Below, in pieces: positions 47,001 through 59,174 of a stretch of 64,000 bases of DNA. Source of the stretch: Marsupella aquatica (taxonomy: Eukaryota; Marchantiophyta); contig OZ316891.1 of assembly GCA_973895155.1 (NCBI GenBank), positions 17,422,001-17,486,000 on the forward strand. The letters are read 5' to 3'. Under the pieces are notes generated by a model. The model was not told where the DNA came from and ran no database searches. It was given only the letters and a program-made list of their open reading frames with translations. A program made the translations under genes and the position numbers. Each line of letters starts with the position of its first letter. The stretch's first letter is position 1.

Positions 47001-50000
47001 TATTGGGTAGACATTGGAGCTGCCATCCTTGAAATATATTGCAGACCTAAGTAGGGTGTCAAGATGTAGTTGAAACACGAACACTGTTTTGGATCGGCAA
47101 GGTTTGGAAACCTTTCGTCAATTGAAGATTTTTCTTAGTAGGCAGTTCTGCTTTTCAGACGCATGACTATTTTTCAAGCTTGCATCCCTGTCATTTCTAG
47201 GAGTTCTCGTTAACGAGGACCAGTCCTAATCTGATAGCCTGCATGATGACCTTTGTCAGCAAAAGATGCTTTTGGCATGATGCTTGGACGCGTGGGCATG
47301 GTTACAGGTGTCTGCGACCAGGAAAGGTTTGAAGAATCAAATTAAGAACTTGTGGTGGCGTAAAGGCAAAGATGACGTTCCTGACGTTTCGAATGGACCG
47401 TTGTGAGTCAAAATTGCAATGAATGACTTTTGTTAGTTAATATTCTGTCAACGGGAGAAGTCTTGCTAATGTCCCTTGGTCCCAGTCCATTTATGAACAT
47501 CAATGACATATGGATTCGATAGTTGTACCGATATGTCCTGTGCCTTACGATTTTGAAACTTACTTGCACTTTGGATAAGTTTGTTCATGCTCATCAAACC
47601 TGGTTGCAGCTATTATACTTTTTGGGTTGTACTCTGTGTGTGTGGGAAACAGTATGTACATGTTCTTCGGAAAAAGATTGGCCGATACTCAAAAGATGGT
47701 CTAGGATATATTCTTCAAGATAAATTCGCAACTGGAACTGCATGGGTTTTATTCTTTTGCAGTGCATGATTCCGATGTTGTCGCAAATGCTGGCAGGTAC
47801 ACATATAGCTCCCCGGAGTCTCAAATCAGAGTCTTGGCAGACTACGCTTTCATGTTGCATGATTATGAACTTGCTTTGTCCACTTATCGCTTGCTTTCAA
47901 GTGACTACAAGACTGATAAGGCCTGGAAGCGGTATGCAGGTGTACAGGTGTGTTTGTTTTTGAACAATTCCTTTTTGTAAAATTGGTCAGAGAATTTGTC
48001 TACTAAGGTCTCCGTTATTGGAAATTCTGGTATCGACTGTGGTTACCTTCTGGAAACCATGGTGATCGTCGTCTTGGGATAAGAGAATCTTGTCAGGTGT
48101 CATCTGGAAGGAAAATCTCTGAGCCCTTCATCAATCTGCTTTGTCGATTTACAGAGTCCGTTGTGGGGTCTTTGGTTTCTTTTTACAGGAGATGATTGGG
48201 CTGTCCCTCTTTATGCTTGACCAATCCAGGAAGGAGTCTGAAATGTCCATGGACACGGCAATTAACTATTACCCTGTGAGTTTCTTCTATAATCACACTT
48301 GCACTGCTTTCTTATGCACTGTTTTATTCAAAGGGAGAGTCGCCGATGTCCCTATTTTTTCGTACGGTGCAAGAGGACGTTAGCGTTGGAACTCTTGAGA
48401 TAGTTGACCAAGATAAGGTCCTAAGGGTACTACGCAGGCTCTGTAAAGGTGTCGGACTGAAAACTTTGTTCACACGCTCAAAATAGGTGATAATTGATGG
48501 TGCTAGTGTCGCAGCTGTGAAGTTCTTTAGGACCTCTGAGATGGTTTTTATTCTAAATTAATGCCGCCAAGAAGCTATCTGGATTGCGCCAGCTGGTGTA
48601 ACTTGCGAATAGATCTAAGATCATGCAGCAAGTATTTCTAATAAACTTCCTGGGCACGACTGATTAGACTAGCTCATAGATTTACTCTCGCTCATAACAT
48701 CGTTGTCAATGTTTTTGATGTAAATGATTCTGATGATTGTCAGACATTCTTTATGAGACCTCTTAAAGTAGGGTTGCTGGATATTTGCAGAAGGGTGGCC
48801 CATCCAGTGCAATATACGGAACAAGGTCTTCTCTTTGGCTAGCTGAGATGCATAAAGCAAAGTCTCAATACCGAGAAGCTGCAGCGGTTTTGTCTCGGGC
48901 ATCGACGGAGGTGTGTGACGTAAAGTTGATGGGCGTGCATAATATTTTTCAGTTCTGTCAATACAATCAATCAATGTTCGATGCAATATGCAACAAAGTT
49001 TGACTAGTTTGAGTGTCTCTAAAAGGAAGCAAGCACCCGATCAGGGCTGTTGCTGGAACAAGCTGCCTACAGCTACTTGCGCACAACGCCTCCTATGCTA
49101 CGCAAGTATGGTTTTCACCTTGTGCTTGCTGGAAATCAGTATGCGAACTGTTTTCAGGTAAGACTACTCGTTACAAGTTGTCAATCTCATGCCATTTTTA
49201 TGAGATACACAATGGACTGGATTTGTACGTGCAATGCACATTGGGCACGCTTGTCATCCATCAGTTTTGAAAGCATCCTGGTACTTATTCTCTCTTTCTA
49301 GGGTCTTATACCATTTACATACTGAGGATTTTAAAAGAGACAAAGAACGGTCCAGATTCAGCCAAAACTCGCGGTTACAATTAGCCCAACGTATTCAGGA
49401 AGCTTGGCAGGCAAGAGTGGGGTTCCGGTAGGGGGTGCGAAGGGAATGAACCCTCCCATTCTAACGGCAGGGGCATGTGATTGAGCTAGTATGTCGAGGT
49501 CAACCTACGCAGAAAGTTCACTAGAGGCAATATGTATTTTTTTCTGTGGGCATTTACTTTGGCTTATTTTACAGCTCAGTATTAAAAGTCATTCAGTTTC
49601 TCAAGGATCTATTACAATGTAACTTATGTGCTGTGCAGAGGAAGCTTGCAACCCAAGTGTATAGGAGTGCCCTAAGTATATTTGGCAGCCGTGATTGGAA
49701 CTACATCCATGATCACGTTTATTTTCATCTGGGGAGGTTAGCATCACTCAAAGTGTTGAATGCCGTCGCTCCGTTTTTTCAGTCGCTTCGTTAGTATCAA
49801 GTATGAGAGGAACGTGTGTAGAAAATACTTCATTCGGCATTGTAGGATTGTGCTCGCGTGGAACCCTAGCTGCAAATTTCTTATATAGTGTGCGATGCTC
49901 AGGTTATCAACTCTTCTTGGAAATCATGCTAGTGCAGTGCAATTCTTCAAAAAAGTAATTGCCTGCAGTCATCAGTCCTCCGCAAATCAGGCCAAGTTTT

Positions 50001-53000
50001 TGGCTGAGTTTCTCTTCGTGATTCAGGTACAGTTTTGGTGCAATACATTACTGGTGATGATGATGGTTCCTGAACTGCAATGATTGGACCTGCTGACTGA
50101 TTTGACGGAGTAGTTTAGGCTTTTACCGCTGATTTTGCTTCTAAATTCTGTATGACTCAAATACAGAGCACAGCAGTTCAGGGGGATAATTTGGACCTGG
50201 ACTTACCCACCATTGATGTGAAGCATGTCCATGTTCATTTTGAAGATCAGCGGACATATGCTTCTTCTGCCGCTGTAAGATTCAGTACAAATTTGATCTG
50301 AATTACTTGATTTATGTTGTAAATCAGATATGCTTCTTCCACTGCCGTAAGATTCTGTTCAAATTTGATCTGAATTACTGAATTTTATCTAGTATACTTC
50401 TGAGAGCCAAATCGCTCTTTTTATTTGATGTTTTTCGGAGTTGTGCTAATGTGTTTGAACTTCTTAAATAAAGTGTAGCTCTTGGTTGGGAAGACCAATG
50501 TCATGATCGCTGGACATTTGTATAGGCATCTGTACCAGAGAAGACATGGTCATCAGTGGAAGAGGGCCTTGTACCTGGATCTGACAAGATAGTCTCAACA
50601 TGGATGGATGCAAAATCCACAAAGAGAGCCGCTGATTTCAATATCTGTGTTGCTGGAGGTCTTACATCTGACCTGAGGTTTTTTTTGTTGAAAATTGTGG
50701 GATGGGTGATAAGAATAGTTGCAGAGTGATGATTCTTAAATAGTTCCTTTATGTAGAATTCTGTTGTTATTGATGAGTGGCTGTCAACTCTCAGACTCTT
50801 AGAGAATGAGGAATGGGACTAGAGCCCATATCACTAAAGAGCTGATTTCTTCCTTTTGGCAAAGCAGAGGAGATTGGGGTGGATGTGGAATTTAGCAACC
50901 CTCTCCAGATTCCACTGGATGTGTCTGCCGTGTCGCTTGTCTGCAACTTTACCACAAAGACTCTAACAGACGACCCTGGTGAGCAGCTGCTATCTGGCCT
51001 AGCACTCACGGACTGTGATTTTGTCAATTGAAGTGTGATTTGGATGACCTAAGCATTAAGTTTATTTGAGCTTGGCCCAGTTATAAGGACGAAGTTTTTT
51101 ATAAACTTCTGCAGTGTTTATAAGTTTGAATTTTGTTTGTAGGGTTGAGCAAATCCAAAGAAGAAATGGAAACTTCCATTTTGAACAGTCCAAGCACAAG
51201 TGAAGGTGGCAAGTCACAAGGCGGAAACGCAGGGTGCGCCTCTGCAGTAGTCATTTCTTCGAAATAATTTAAGATGTATATATGTCCTCGTATAATGTGT
51301 CTGGTGTGAGATCTGCTGGGTGATTGATCTTCACAGATATCGATCTAGATGTATTTTCTTCTCTTCAATGTATATGGGTCTGTTCTGGCAAGGCTGCGAA
51401 AGGCATAAAGTCTCCACTGTATACAGCGGAAAGCATATTCCCTTCACCCCTTGTTATTGTTTTGCTATCATTCTGATAGCTTCACGCTGGTTTTAACACA
51501 GTTACGTTCTCTCCATAGGAACGATGTTGAAAGTGACTTCAAAGGAGATGATCCTACTTCTGAAAGTCAGCTGACTGTCAGTAAAGAGGAGTTTTCTCTG
51601 AAATCTGGAGACAAAATTGTTGTAAGGAACTCTGGACTCATTTCCTGCTGTTTTTTACTGGATTTTTCCCCTGATTTATTTCGAATAGATGAACGTAGTG
51701 TGCTTGTCATCCCACCTGAGAATGTCAGCGTAATAATTAATTATTGTTTATCTGCAGGTGCGGTTGAAGGTGAAACCGCTGCAGGCTGGGGTTTTGAAGG
51801 TCACTGGAGTTAGGTGGACACTTTCTGGAATTGCTACAGGTCAATGTGACTTCGCAGTCCTTGGGTTGAAGAAGAGAAAGTCAAGAAGTAACAAGAGAGA
51901 CGAACCTGTACCAAGTCAGCGACTAAAATTTCATGTCTTAGGGGTGTGTTTCCCCTGCACTTCTCTGCTCCATGTTTTACTTGGTAAACTGCATCTAGGT
52001 GGAAATCAGGATTGCTAGTACACCTTGAATCGTTGAAGGTTTGTAATTGTTAATTTTCTTGGTGTGAAGTGGATATCATACACGGGATGTCTTGCCATTT
52101 AGAATCTGTCGGTTTAAGTCACATTTTGAGGGTGTTGAGGTTATTGTTAAATATGGGAGCATTCTTTTGCAATATCGGAATAATTTCCTCTAATTTATTT
52201 CTGATCTCCACTAGCATGCTTTTCAATCTTGTTCCCAATTATGAAGAGCAGGTCGTCCATTGTTGCATACTTTCTTTACGTAAAGGTCATCCGTTTTTTT
52301 TCTCATCAGGTTAGCTGCATGTTCTTCATGTTCTTCATGTTCTTTGAATACCCTCCCTTAATGTAATTCAAGTGTTCTATATTTTCGGTCAGTGAGAGAG
52401 TTCTGTATCGTAGTGGCAATATGTTTACTATGACCTGGTCGATTGTCGCAGCATATGCCACGACTTGATGTATCACTCCATGAGATGCCAGGACGGGTAA
52501 ATACTGGTGAGGTGCGGCGCCTTGTGCTGGAACTTTCGAACCCTTCAACCGCCACAGTAAAGGTACAATCTCTTGGATTGCTTATCATAAGCACCTTATG
52601 TGTAACAGATCTGTGAAGTTCATTTTGAGTGTTTTGACCGTTTGTTTAGAAAACGCGATTCTGCTGAGACAATCTTTGTCAAGCTGATTCTGTGCTGTAC
52701 TTTCTGAGTGTGCTTTGTATTGCGTCGTGTACACATGTTTCTCATTTATGGTGTCTATGCAGGCAATCAAAATGAAAACCAGTCACCCACTTTTCCTTCT
52801 GGTAGGGGAGGCTGGAGACTTAGACCAGGAGTTTCCCGGTTGTCTTGAAGTGCAAAGGGAGCCATCTGGTTTGTCTGGAATCCAAGATGCTGTCAATATT
52901 GAACAGGAGTGCAGCACCAGTGGCTTCATCTTTTCTTTTCCCGAGGTCTAATTCTTATCATTTACGGCCCTCCAAGTTCTGTTATTATATCTCCAATGGG

Positions 53001-55503
53001 ATCCGTGTAGCCTAGATCAATTCGTTTATTCACTGGCATGCAATATAGTTGGCTCGATCGAGGGATGTCATGTTTTGCAGCGTGCAATTTCTGAAGCTAC
53101 ATTCTCATGAAAACTGAAATAGTCTCGTTTCTGATGATGGAGAGCAGGGCACAGCTCTGGAGGGGGGTTCCACTTTACTCTGGCCTCTGTGGCTTCATGC
53201 TAGGGAAGCTGAGACCGTTTCTCTACATACTGTAATCTACTATGAGCCAGACAAGTCAATAACTGGTCTCGCTTATCGAACTGTCAGAATGACTCATACT
53301 CTTCAAGTAAGTCCGTTAAAGTTTTGATTTCGGCAGTTTTTTAGGTACGAAGCGCAAGGTTCTCGTCAGTGTGTGGCCGGTCCAAGAGATTAAAAGGTAA
53401 TAGACAGCTGTCAGCCTTACGCAAGTTGAAAGAGGTAACCCATCGTATTCAAGAGGTTGAGTTGTAATGCAGGTACTTCCTTCATTAAAAATTGGTGTAC
53501 AAATCACACCATCCCCATTACAGCTTCAACAGTTTCTACTACGGTTAGACATTGAGAATAAACACCCTTCGGAAAGCTTTTGGCTCCGCCAAGTTTCTTG
53601 TGCTGGCAATCAATGGAGTCTTGCCCCTCTACCTCCTCCTGTGGTGGATAGTCGTCAAGAAAACGAAGCTGCTGAGAGTGTTGACGTCAGGGCTGCGCTT
53701 CTCTCAGCTTCTGTGTGCCCCTCACAACTATTGCCTGCAAGTCAAAACTTGTCATTGTTCTTCAAGTTGCTGGTGAGTCGGTGATTTCAGTTTGAACTGT
53801 TGACTTGCACCTGATTCATTCTGGGGTTACTCCAAGAAAAAAGGCAGATGCTGTGAACGCCCGCATTTGCCTTCACCGGACTTCAATTTCAGACGTAGTG
53901 AAGACTTCATTGCCTGTCTTTGGAAAACTTGTCAGTAAGATAGGCAACTTGATGGTTGACTTATTTTTCGCGTTGTTTGTATTTCGGAACAGAATGTCGG
54001 ACCAGAAAAACTTCCCATTGCGGATGGGCTTACAAGTAATATCAAATTGGGTCCACACAGTAGCACAGAACCACTTATTGACATCGCTAGTGGACCCCTT
54101 CCTCGTTTTCTATTGCGTGAGAAGTCGGATCAACCGAAGTCCCCTCTGCCTTCATTTTTGCGACATCAGGTTCGTTTTGATGCCGTTTTTGCTGTGGGTA
54201 TTTTGATCACATACTTCCAAGGGATAGCAGATAAGGAGGTTTCACTCCTAGGAATTCTCCGAAAAGTTCTTGTTTTGTGCAGGTGGAGTCTAGCACTGGG
54301 AGGAGAGGGTCAAGAAAGAGCAGAGCTGAAACCCGTCCTACAGATGATGCGGAGCCCAAGGGAAGGACCGTGGATGTTGTACTGATCTCTGAGCAGCAAG
54401 ATGGCATGACTACTGAAAAACGAGAAGCCTCTTTGCAAGACAATGTTAGAGTACTTGTGCACGACATCTGCCATTGCAGGTCTTTTTCTCCAAACTCCTA
54501 ATAGGTTGAAGTGGAAAATTGAGATACAAGTACGCTTAAATGTCTTTGGTATACTCTCCTGTCATGTCCGCTCTTCTATTTAAGATGTTATCTAGAGAGT
54601 GTTTGATTGATGTATTCTTGCCAAAATTATGATGTTGCAAACAAACAAAAATATAAAATGTTGCAGAAGTGTTTTGCTGAAATTGATTTTACGCCTTGTT
54701 AGTTGGTGTGACCAGTCAACTTTGGAGTGTTTACTCTGGCAATTTTGTTGTGTTTATAAGCTGTATAATTGAAGCTAGTATTGTCTTGCAGCGTGAAAAG
54801 TATGGTCCCATTAATTTGGGTGATGGAGGGACCCAGGTCTGTCGAGCATGATTTTGCGAAGGAACCATTCTGTGAGGTTACACTCCTCTTGACGGTCAAA
54901 AACTGTTCAATATATGACGCTTCTGTAAAAGTGGAGACCTTTGACATGAAACCTATCTCTGGAGCGGGATCTTCGTCCGTTCAGGAGAAACGTGTTGGCT
55001 GGTTCCCTCTCACAGGAGCTCCTGCCAATGGTGAGCCCTCTTTATCAGATTCTGGATCGGGAGGGTCCCTGGCATCTGCTGCCGCCACTGACGAGGAAAT
55101 GGTTGGAGGAATTTTGTCTTGTGGACCTTACGTGTGGTGCAATTTGAGGTCAACGAGTGTCCCGGCATTGAGAGCTGGGTCATTAGCTGAAGTTCCTCTG
55201 CATGTTGTGTTCTTTGCGCCTGGAATATACGATCTTTCCAGGTATCAAATATCGTGGTCACTCTTGGATCAACCAGTTGAGAGTGTGAAAAATGAGCCAG
55301 CGGGTAAAGAAAATGTGTCGGGACCTCCAAAACAAAGCAAGAATACCGAAGCTACTTTTGCTAGTGGGTTTGCCCCAGTAGCAGACAAGGCATTGGGGGT
55401 AAGTAGCTCCACATCGAGTAGAAGTAAAAATACTAGGAAGTTGATGAATGGGGTGGGACAGGGTCACCCCCTTCTACTGACTGTTCTTCAAGGAGAATTG
55501 TAA
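44089..55503 (+). CDS. TRAPPC8: TRAPPC8 / Trs85 homologue, TRAPP vesicle-tethering complex subunit
   Basis: Subunit of the TRAPP complex that activates Rab1/Ypt1-type GTPases in ER-Golgi traffic and autophagy. About 28 exons from ATG 44089 to TAA 55501-55503. Better-fixed exons: 44089-44257, 44835-44929, 45147-45246, 45386-45514, 45831-45993, 46134-46314, 46870-46950, 47308-47402, 47797-47947, 48189-48275, 48791-48910. Later ones lie near 49045-49157, 49639-49749, 49889-50025, 50166-50275, 50525-50678, 50871-50979, 51144-51231, 51520-51619, 51758-51941, 52454-52562, 52762-52945, 53151-53306, 53474-53773, 53993-54168, 54283-54479, 54792-55503. Family motifs: HPVACILVVSSSDVNPVNKF, DPKILKLYVMLHDNQEG, VSATRKGLKNQIKNLWWRKG, SPESQIRVLADYAFMLHDYE and AWKRYAGVQEMIGLSLFMLD, then LLLEQAAYSYL and PPMLRKYGFHLVLAGNQYAN. 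The C-terminal half is beta-rich (LKVKPLQAGVLKVTGVRW). Junctions after 48910 and 49736 do not hold phase cleanly. Confidence 0.93.
50262..50385 (+). repeat. tandem duplication across an exon-intron border of TRAPPC8
   Basis: ATATGCTTCTTCYRCYGCYGTAAGATTC plus TACAAATTTGATCTGAATTACT occurs at about 50257-50310 and again at about 50328-50380, so the end of an exon, its donor site and the start of the intron are copied. The second donor reads CCGTAAG and could compete with the first. Confidence 0.85.
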
Positions 55504-56679
55504 TTACCTGTTGAAAAGTAGTCATGAAATTAAGTCAGAAGAGTTTGATCTTCTAGATTAATTTCTCCTGAATTAGCGCAGGGAGAACATTCTTTCAGCC
55601 CTTATTTATCAATAAGGCTCTATTCTAGCACATGTCAATTTTAATCTTTGCGTCAGGGTCACATTCTTTTGGCCGTCCGTTTGGGTTAAAGAGCTTTCGG
55701 TGACAGGCGGACTCTGGGTTATACAAAAATTTACTTATGAATGTGAAAAACTGGACTAGCTCTTTGCGTTGGACATATTGAACGTATACCAGCTGCCCAG
55801 ACTAAAAGGATTGTATTTCCTTTCACTTCAGCCTAGATAGTCCAGCCTTTTTGAGGTTCGAATAGCTCACGTGTTTATCCACAGCTGCCTGTGTAAGAGG
55901 GCACTTGCTCACCCTTTCAACACCTGCCCATATGAAAGCCCAATTCCCTCGCTCACTACTCCATATCCGGGTCCTGTGGTAAGCCCAATTCCCTCTCTCA
56001 CTACTCATTCCTGTGGTAAGCGCCATTCCCCTCACTATGCCTCGCTTCCTTACTTCTACTCACTACTCATTCCTGTGCTAGTCCTTTTCACATTCATAAG
56101 TAAATTTATGGAATTCTCATCATAAAAGGTGGGACACTGATCATCTTTTGTGGAGCTCAAGTCCATTCATGAACCTGTGCATTTTATAATGAGAGTTGTG
56201 GGTAACTCGAGGTTCTTTATAGAGGTAGTTGTGGGAGTTGTGGATAACTCGTACCTCTTTATAGAAGTAGTTGTGGTTTAAATTGCAGCTGTAGGTATAT
56301 AATGGCCATGCTAGGTGATTTCACTATGTGAACAATTGCCCTTCCACTTTGTTTTATGCCCATAGTGTTGTCCGATGCCCTTCCTCATCAACTTCTTGCC
56401 CGTCTATCCAGCCAATGAAAATGAACTTTTATTTGCTAGTTGAGTTTTGAGCCATAAATTGAACCCAATGATGGACAGATGACAAGCCAATGAGGGTTGC
56501 AAATTCCTGAAAATGATAACAAATTATAGTGCCCGATCTTGATCTGGGGTCTAACTACTCACTTTCTCCTAGTGGCTCTTGTCGCCCGTGTTACAATGCA
56601 CTCACTAGCTTCTTGAGATTGTTTGTGGATCTTGAACCATGGTCTGTCACCCATGGGCAACAATAATAACCCCAATGGG
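55504..56679. other. 3' flank of TRAPPC8 and intergenic DNA with short direct repeats
   Basis: No gene seen. Two short tandem patches are visible. GCCCAATTCCCTC...CTCACTACTC recurs at 55940-56035. GTTGTGGRTAACTCG...CTTTATAGARGTAG is duplicated at about 56190-56275. Confidence 0.5.
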
Positions 56680-56992
56680 TGTTAAATATAGATGACAATT
56701 GTAACGATAAGCACATGACATATTCAATGTGCAAGTAATCGACACAAGAGATACGTGGTTCACCTCCTTGAGGTTACATCCCAAGAGATCTTTACTGACA
56801 AGCCCGTCGGCCATACCAAGTCTTCACAGTGTAAGTTTTTTTCATCTCTCAAGTGGTTCAGTAACAATCCACTTATCCAAGCAAACACCGTTTGGCATAT
56901 AGTTTGCATCCTAGTCAACCTAACCACGTCTCTGACTATGGTTAGTTTATGGTTACATGTTGTAACCCTAGACCTTGAGTAAATACCTAACA
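56680..56992. mobile_element. solo LTR (313 bp), same family as 34212 and 37798
   Basis: Begins TGTTAAATATAGATGACAAT and ends AATACCTAACA. Flanks are ATGGG and ATGGC (four of five match; CAATGG lies at both borders). Strong similarity to the reverse complement of 37798-38148. Confidence 0.8.
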
Positions 56993-58510
56993 ATGGCGGA
57001 CTGTAGACACGACGCATTGAGAACACCTATCCAGAGTGTCTCACAAGTTGGAAACTAGCCAACAAACCAACCAACCTCCTTTATGCTTTGCTTGTGTGCA
57101 ATAGAGCTCCTGTGCTACTTTATGTCCCTTGGCCTGGCGGAGTAGCGACAGATCTCAACTGATGGCGTGTGAGGGTTCATAGAACATATACTTTCTTCAT
57201 ATGTGCCTTGAGGGACCTGCCACCCCTGAACGGACCAGCTTTGTTTCTTTATTTCTGGCCCCTAATCCATATCTAGATGGGACCATAACTTTTGTCTAGT
57301 TCCTAGATAGGTGATGCTACACAGAGCATTGCATTTACGTCGATTGGGAGCTCCTGATGTTGCTACTAACAACCACTCATGACCACTTGGGGGTGTCTTC
57401 TTGGTGTCTTCTTAGACTAGGGGGTACTGCGATGGGTCTATAAAAACAATTGCCCAAAAACACTCCATCTCCACTATTGTATGGGACTATACAGTTTGTA
57501 TATATAAGGAGAACTATGGGTAGCCTCTAGTCAAAGTACAGTCAAGTGTGGTTCACTCACTTGCAAGCCTTGACCAACTCTTCCTGGACCAACCTTTACC
57601 CACCTACAAGTCATGTTTCATCAAACATACAAATAGAAAGTGTCAAATTGGTGATCCATGCAGATCTTCACCCAGGGTCCCACGTATTAACTGTAATTAG
57701 AGATGTACTCCCAAATTGAAGCACACAATCTAACCCCACATGGACCATGTCATGAAAATTCCTAGTACAAGGTAATCTTTGTAGATTCAATTTGGCTTTA
57801 TATGAGGGATATGCAAAACCATAAAACTCAGTTCCATGAAATTACTCACTGCTTGTTTTCATGTGATCAACTTTAACTTTGTTACTAGAATGTGTACTAG
57901 TGGTAAAATTTGTAAAGTTGACTTTACTGGTATTACCTATGTGTCTAGGCTAGAATTCCCCTCCCAGGTGTCAAGGTAGAGCTCTGTGACTCGGGTGATG
58001 CTTGCAGTTGTAATTGATTTGGTCGAGACTCCAAAGAAATTGGGACTAACTTGGTATGGTGCCCCCCCTATGTTAAAAGTGTCCATTCACCAACTTACAT
58101 GTAAACAACCCAACTTAACATGTACACATACTACAAAAAACCATCAAGACTGTGACAACAAAAAAAACTTTTGACAGAAAAATCAGGAACCTGTCAAAAA
58201 TACTTACATGACAACAGTGGCAATAGAGGGGCATAGAAAAAATCTGGGAACAGCTCCTCCCCCCTCCCTCTTCTAGGTCTTGTGGACAAGGAGTGCAAGA
58301 ACAGGGGACAATTCCTGGAAGATGACCCAACAATAAAAAAAGAGGGGCCAAAAGAAGTGCCCCGTACAAATGCAAATTTGCCCCTCTCCTGATGTGCATA
58401 GCTGCAGCTGGAATCAGGTGCAGGTTGCTGGGAGCAAAATATTTTCGGTGCAAAGAAAACAAAGGAGAAAATTCAAAGATTGCACCTCCCCCAATGCATT
58501 GGAGCTTTTA
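56993..58510. other. intergenic DNA, no gene seen
   Basis: Mixed-composition DNA with stops in all frames and no recognised repeat or domain. Confidence 0.5.
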
Positions 58511-58546
58511 CCCTAAACCCTAAACCCTAAACCCCCCCCCCCCCCC
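58511..58546. repeat. short interstitial telomere-like tract plus C15 run
   Basis: Three exact CCCTAAA units (58511-58531), the Arabidopsis-type plant telomere repeat, run straight into 15 consecutive C (58532-58546). Confidence 0.9.
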
Positions 58547-58560
58547 ACAAAGCAATCCAA

Positions 58561-59050
58561 ACTTATTGCCGCCCTCATGGGGCCCATACATATCCCACCA
58601 CTTTGAGATGGGTATACTTGTGGTTTATTGAAGGTTGAGATGCACTTATGAAACCCTGACTTTTCTGGTGCATATACAAAGAAAATAGCTGTAATTTGAG
58701 GGGATTAGGGGAGCCTGCACTTACCACTGGAATGCAGGGTGTCCATAGTGCACTTAGACAGTGTATAGGGCACTTATTGTCACCCTCGTGGGGCCCATAC
58801 ATATCCCACCACTTTGAGATGGGTATATTTGTGGGTTTATTGAAGGTTGAGATGCACTTATGAAACCCTGATTTTTATGGTGCATATACAAAGAAAAGAG
58901 CTTTGAAATTTGAGGGGATTAGGGGAGCCTGCACTTATCACTGGAATGCAGGTATCCGTAATGCACTTAGACATGGTGGAGTGTATAGGGCACCGATTGT
59001 CACTCTTCTGGAGCGAGCTGACGCATATCTCACCATTTTGAGATCGGTGG
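58561..59050. repeat. tandem repeat of about 211-220 bp, two full copies and a partial third
   Basis: Copies at 58561-58771 and 58772-58991 share GGGGCCCATACATATCCCAC, GGTTGAGATGCACTTATGAA and TTTGAGGGGATTAGGGGAGC. A shorter, more diverged third copy (about 58992-59050, with CATATCTCACCATTTTGAGA) runs into the SRP68 upstream region. Confidence 0.9.
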
Positions 59051-59174
59051 GTGTGTAGTTCGGTCGATCGATCGATCAAGCGCTCTAACAACAAAGGCAA
59101 TCACCTAGTTTGCAGGGATCCCATTTCGGCTCTTGAAGTGGAAAGCAGAGGCGAAGAGAGGAGAGCACGACCCG
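59051..59174 (+). promoter_or_regulatory. short upstream region and 5' UTR of SRP68
   Basis: Only about 120 bp separate the last repeat copy from the start codon. It contains a CGATCGATCGATC run at 59064-59078. The core promoter must lie here or inside the repeat copies. No TATA box seen. Confidence 0.4.
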
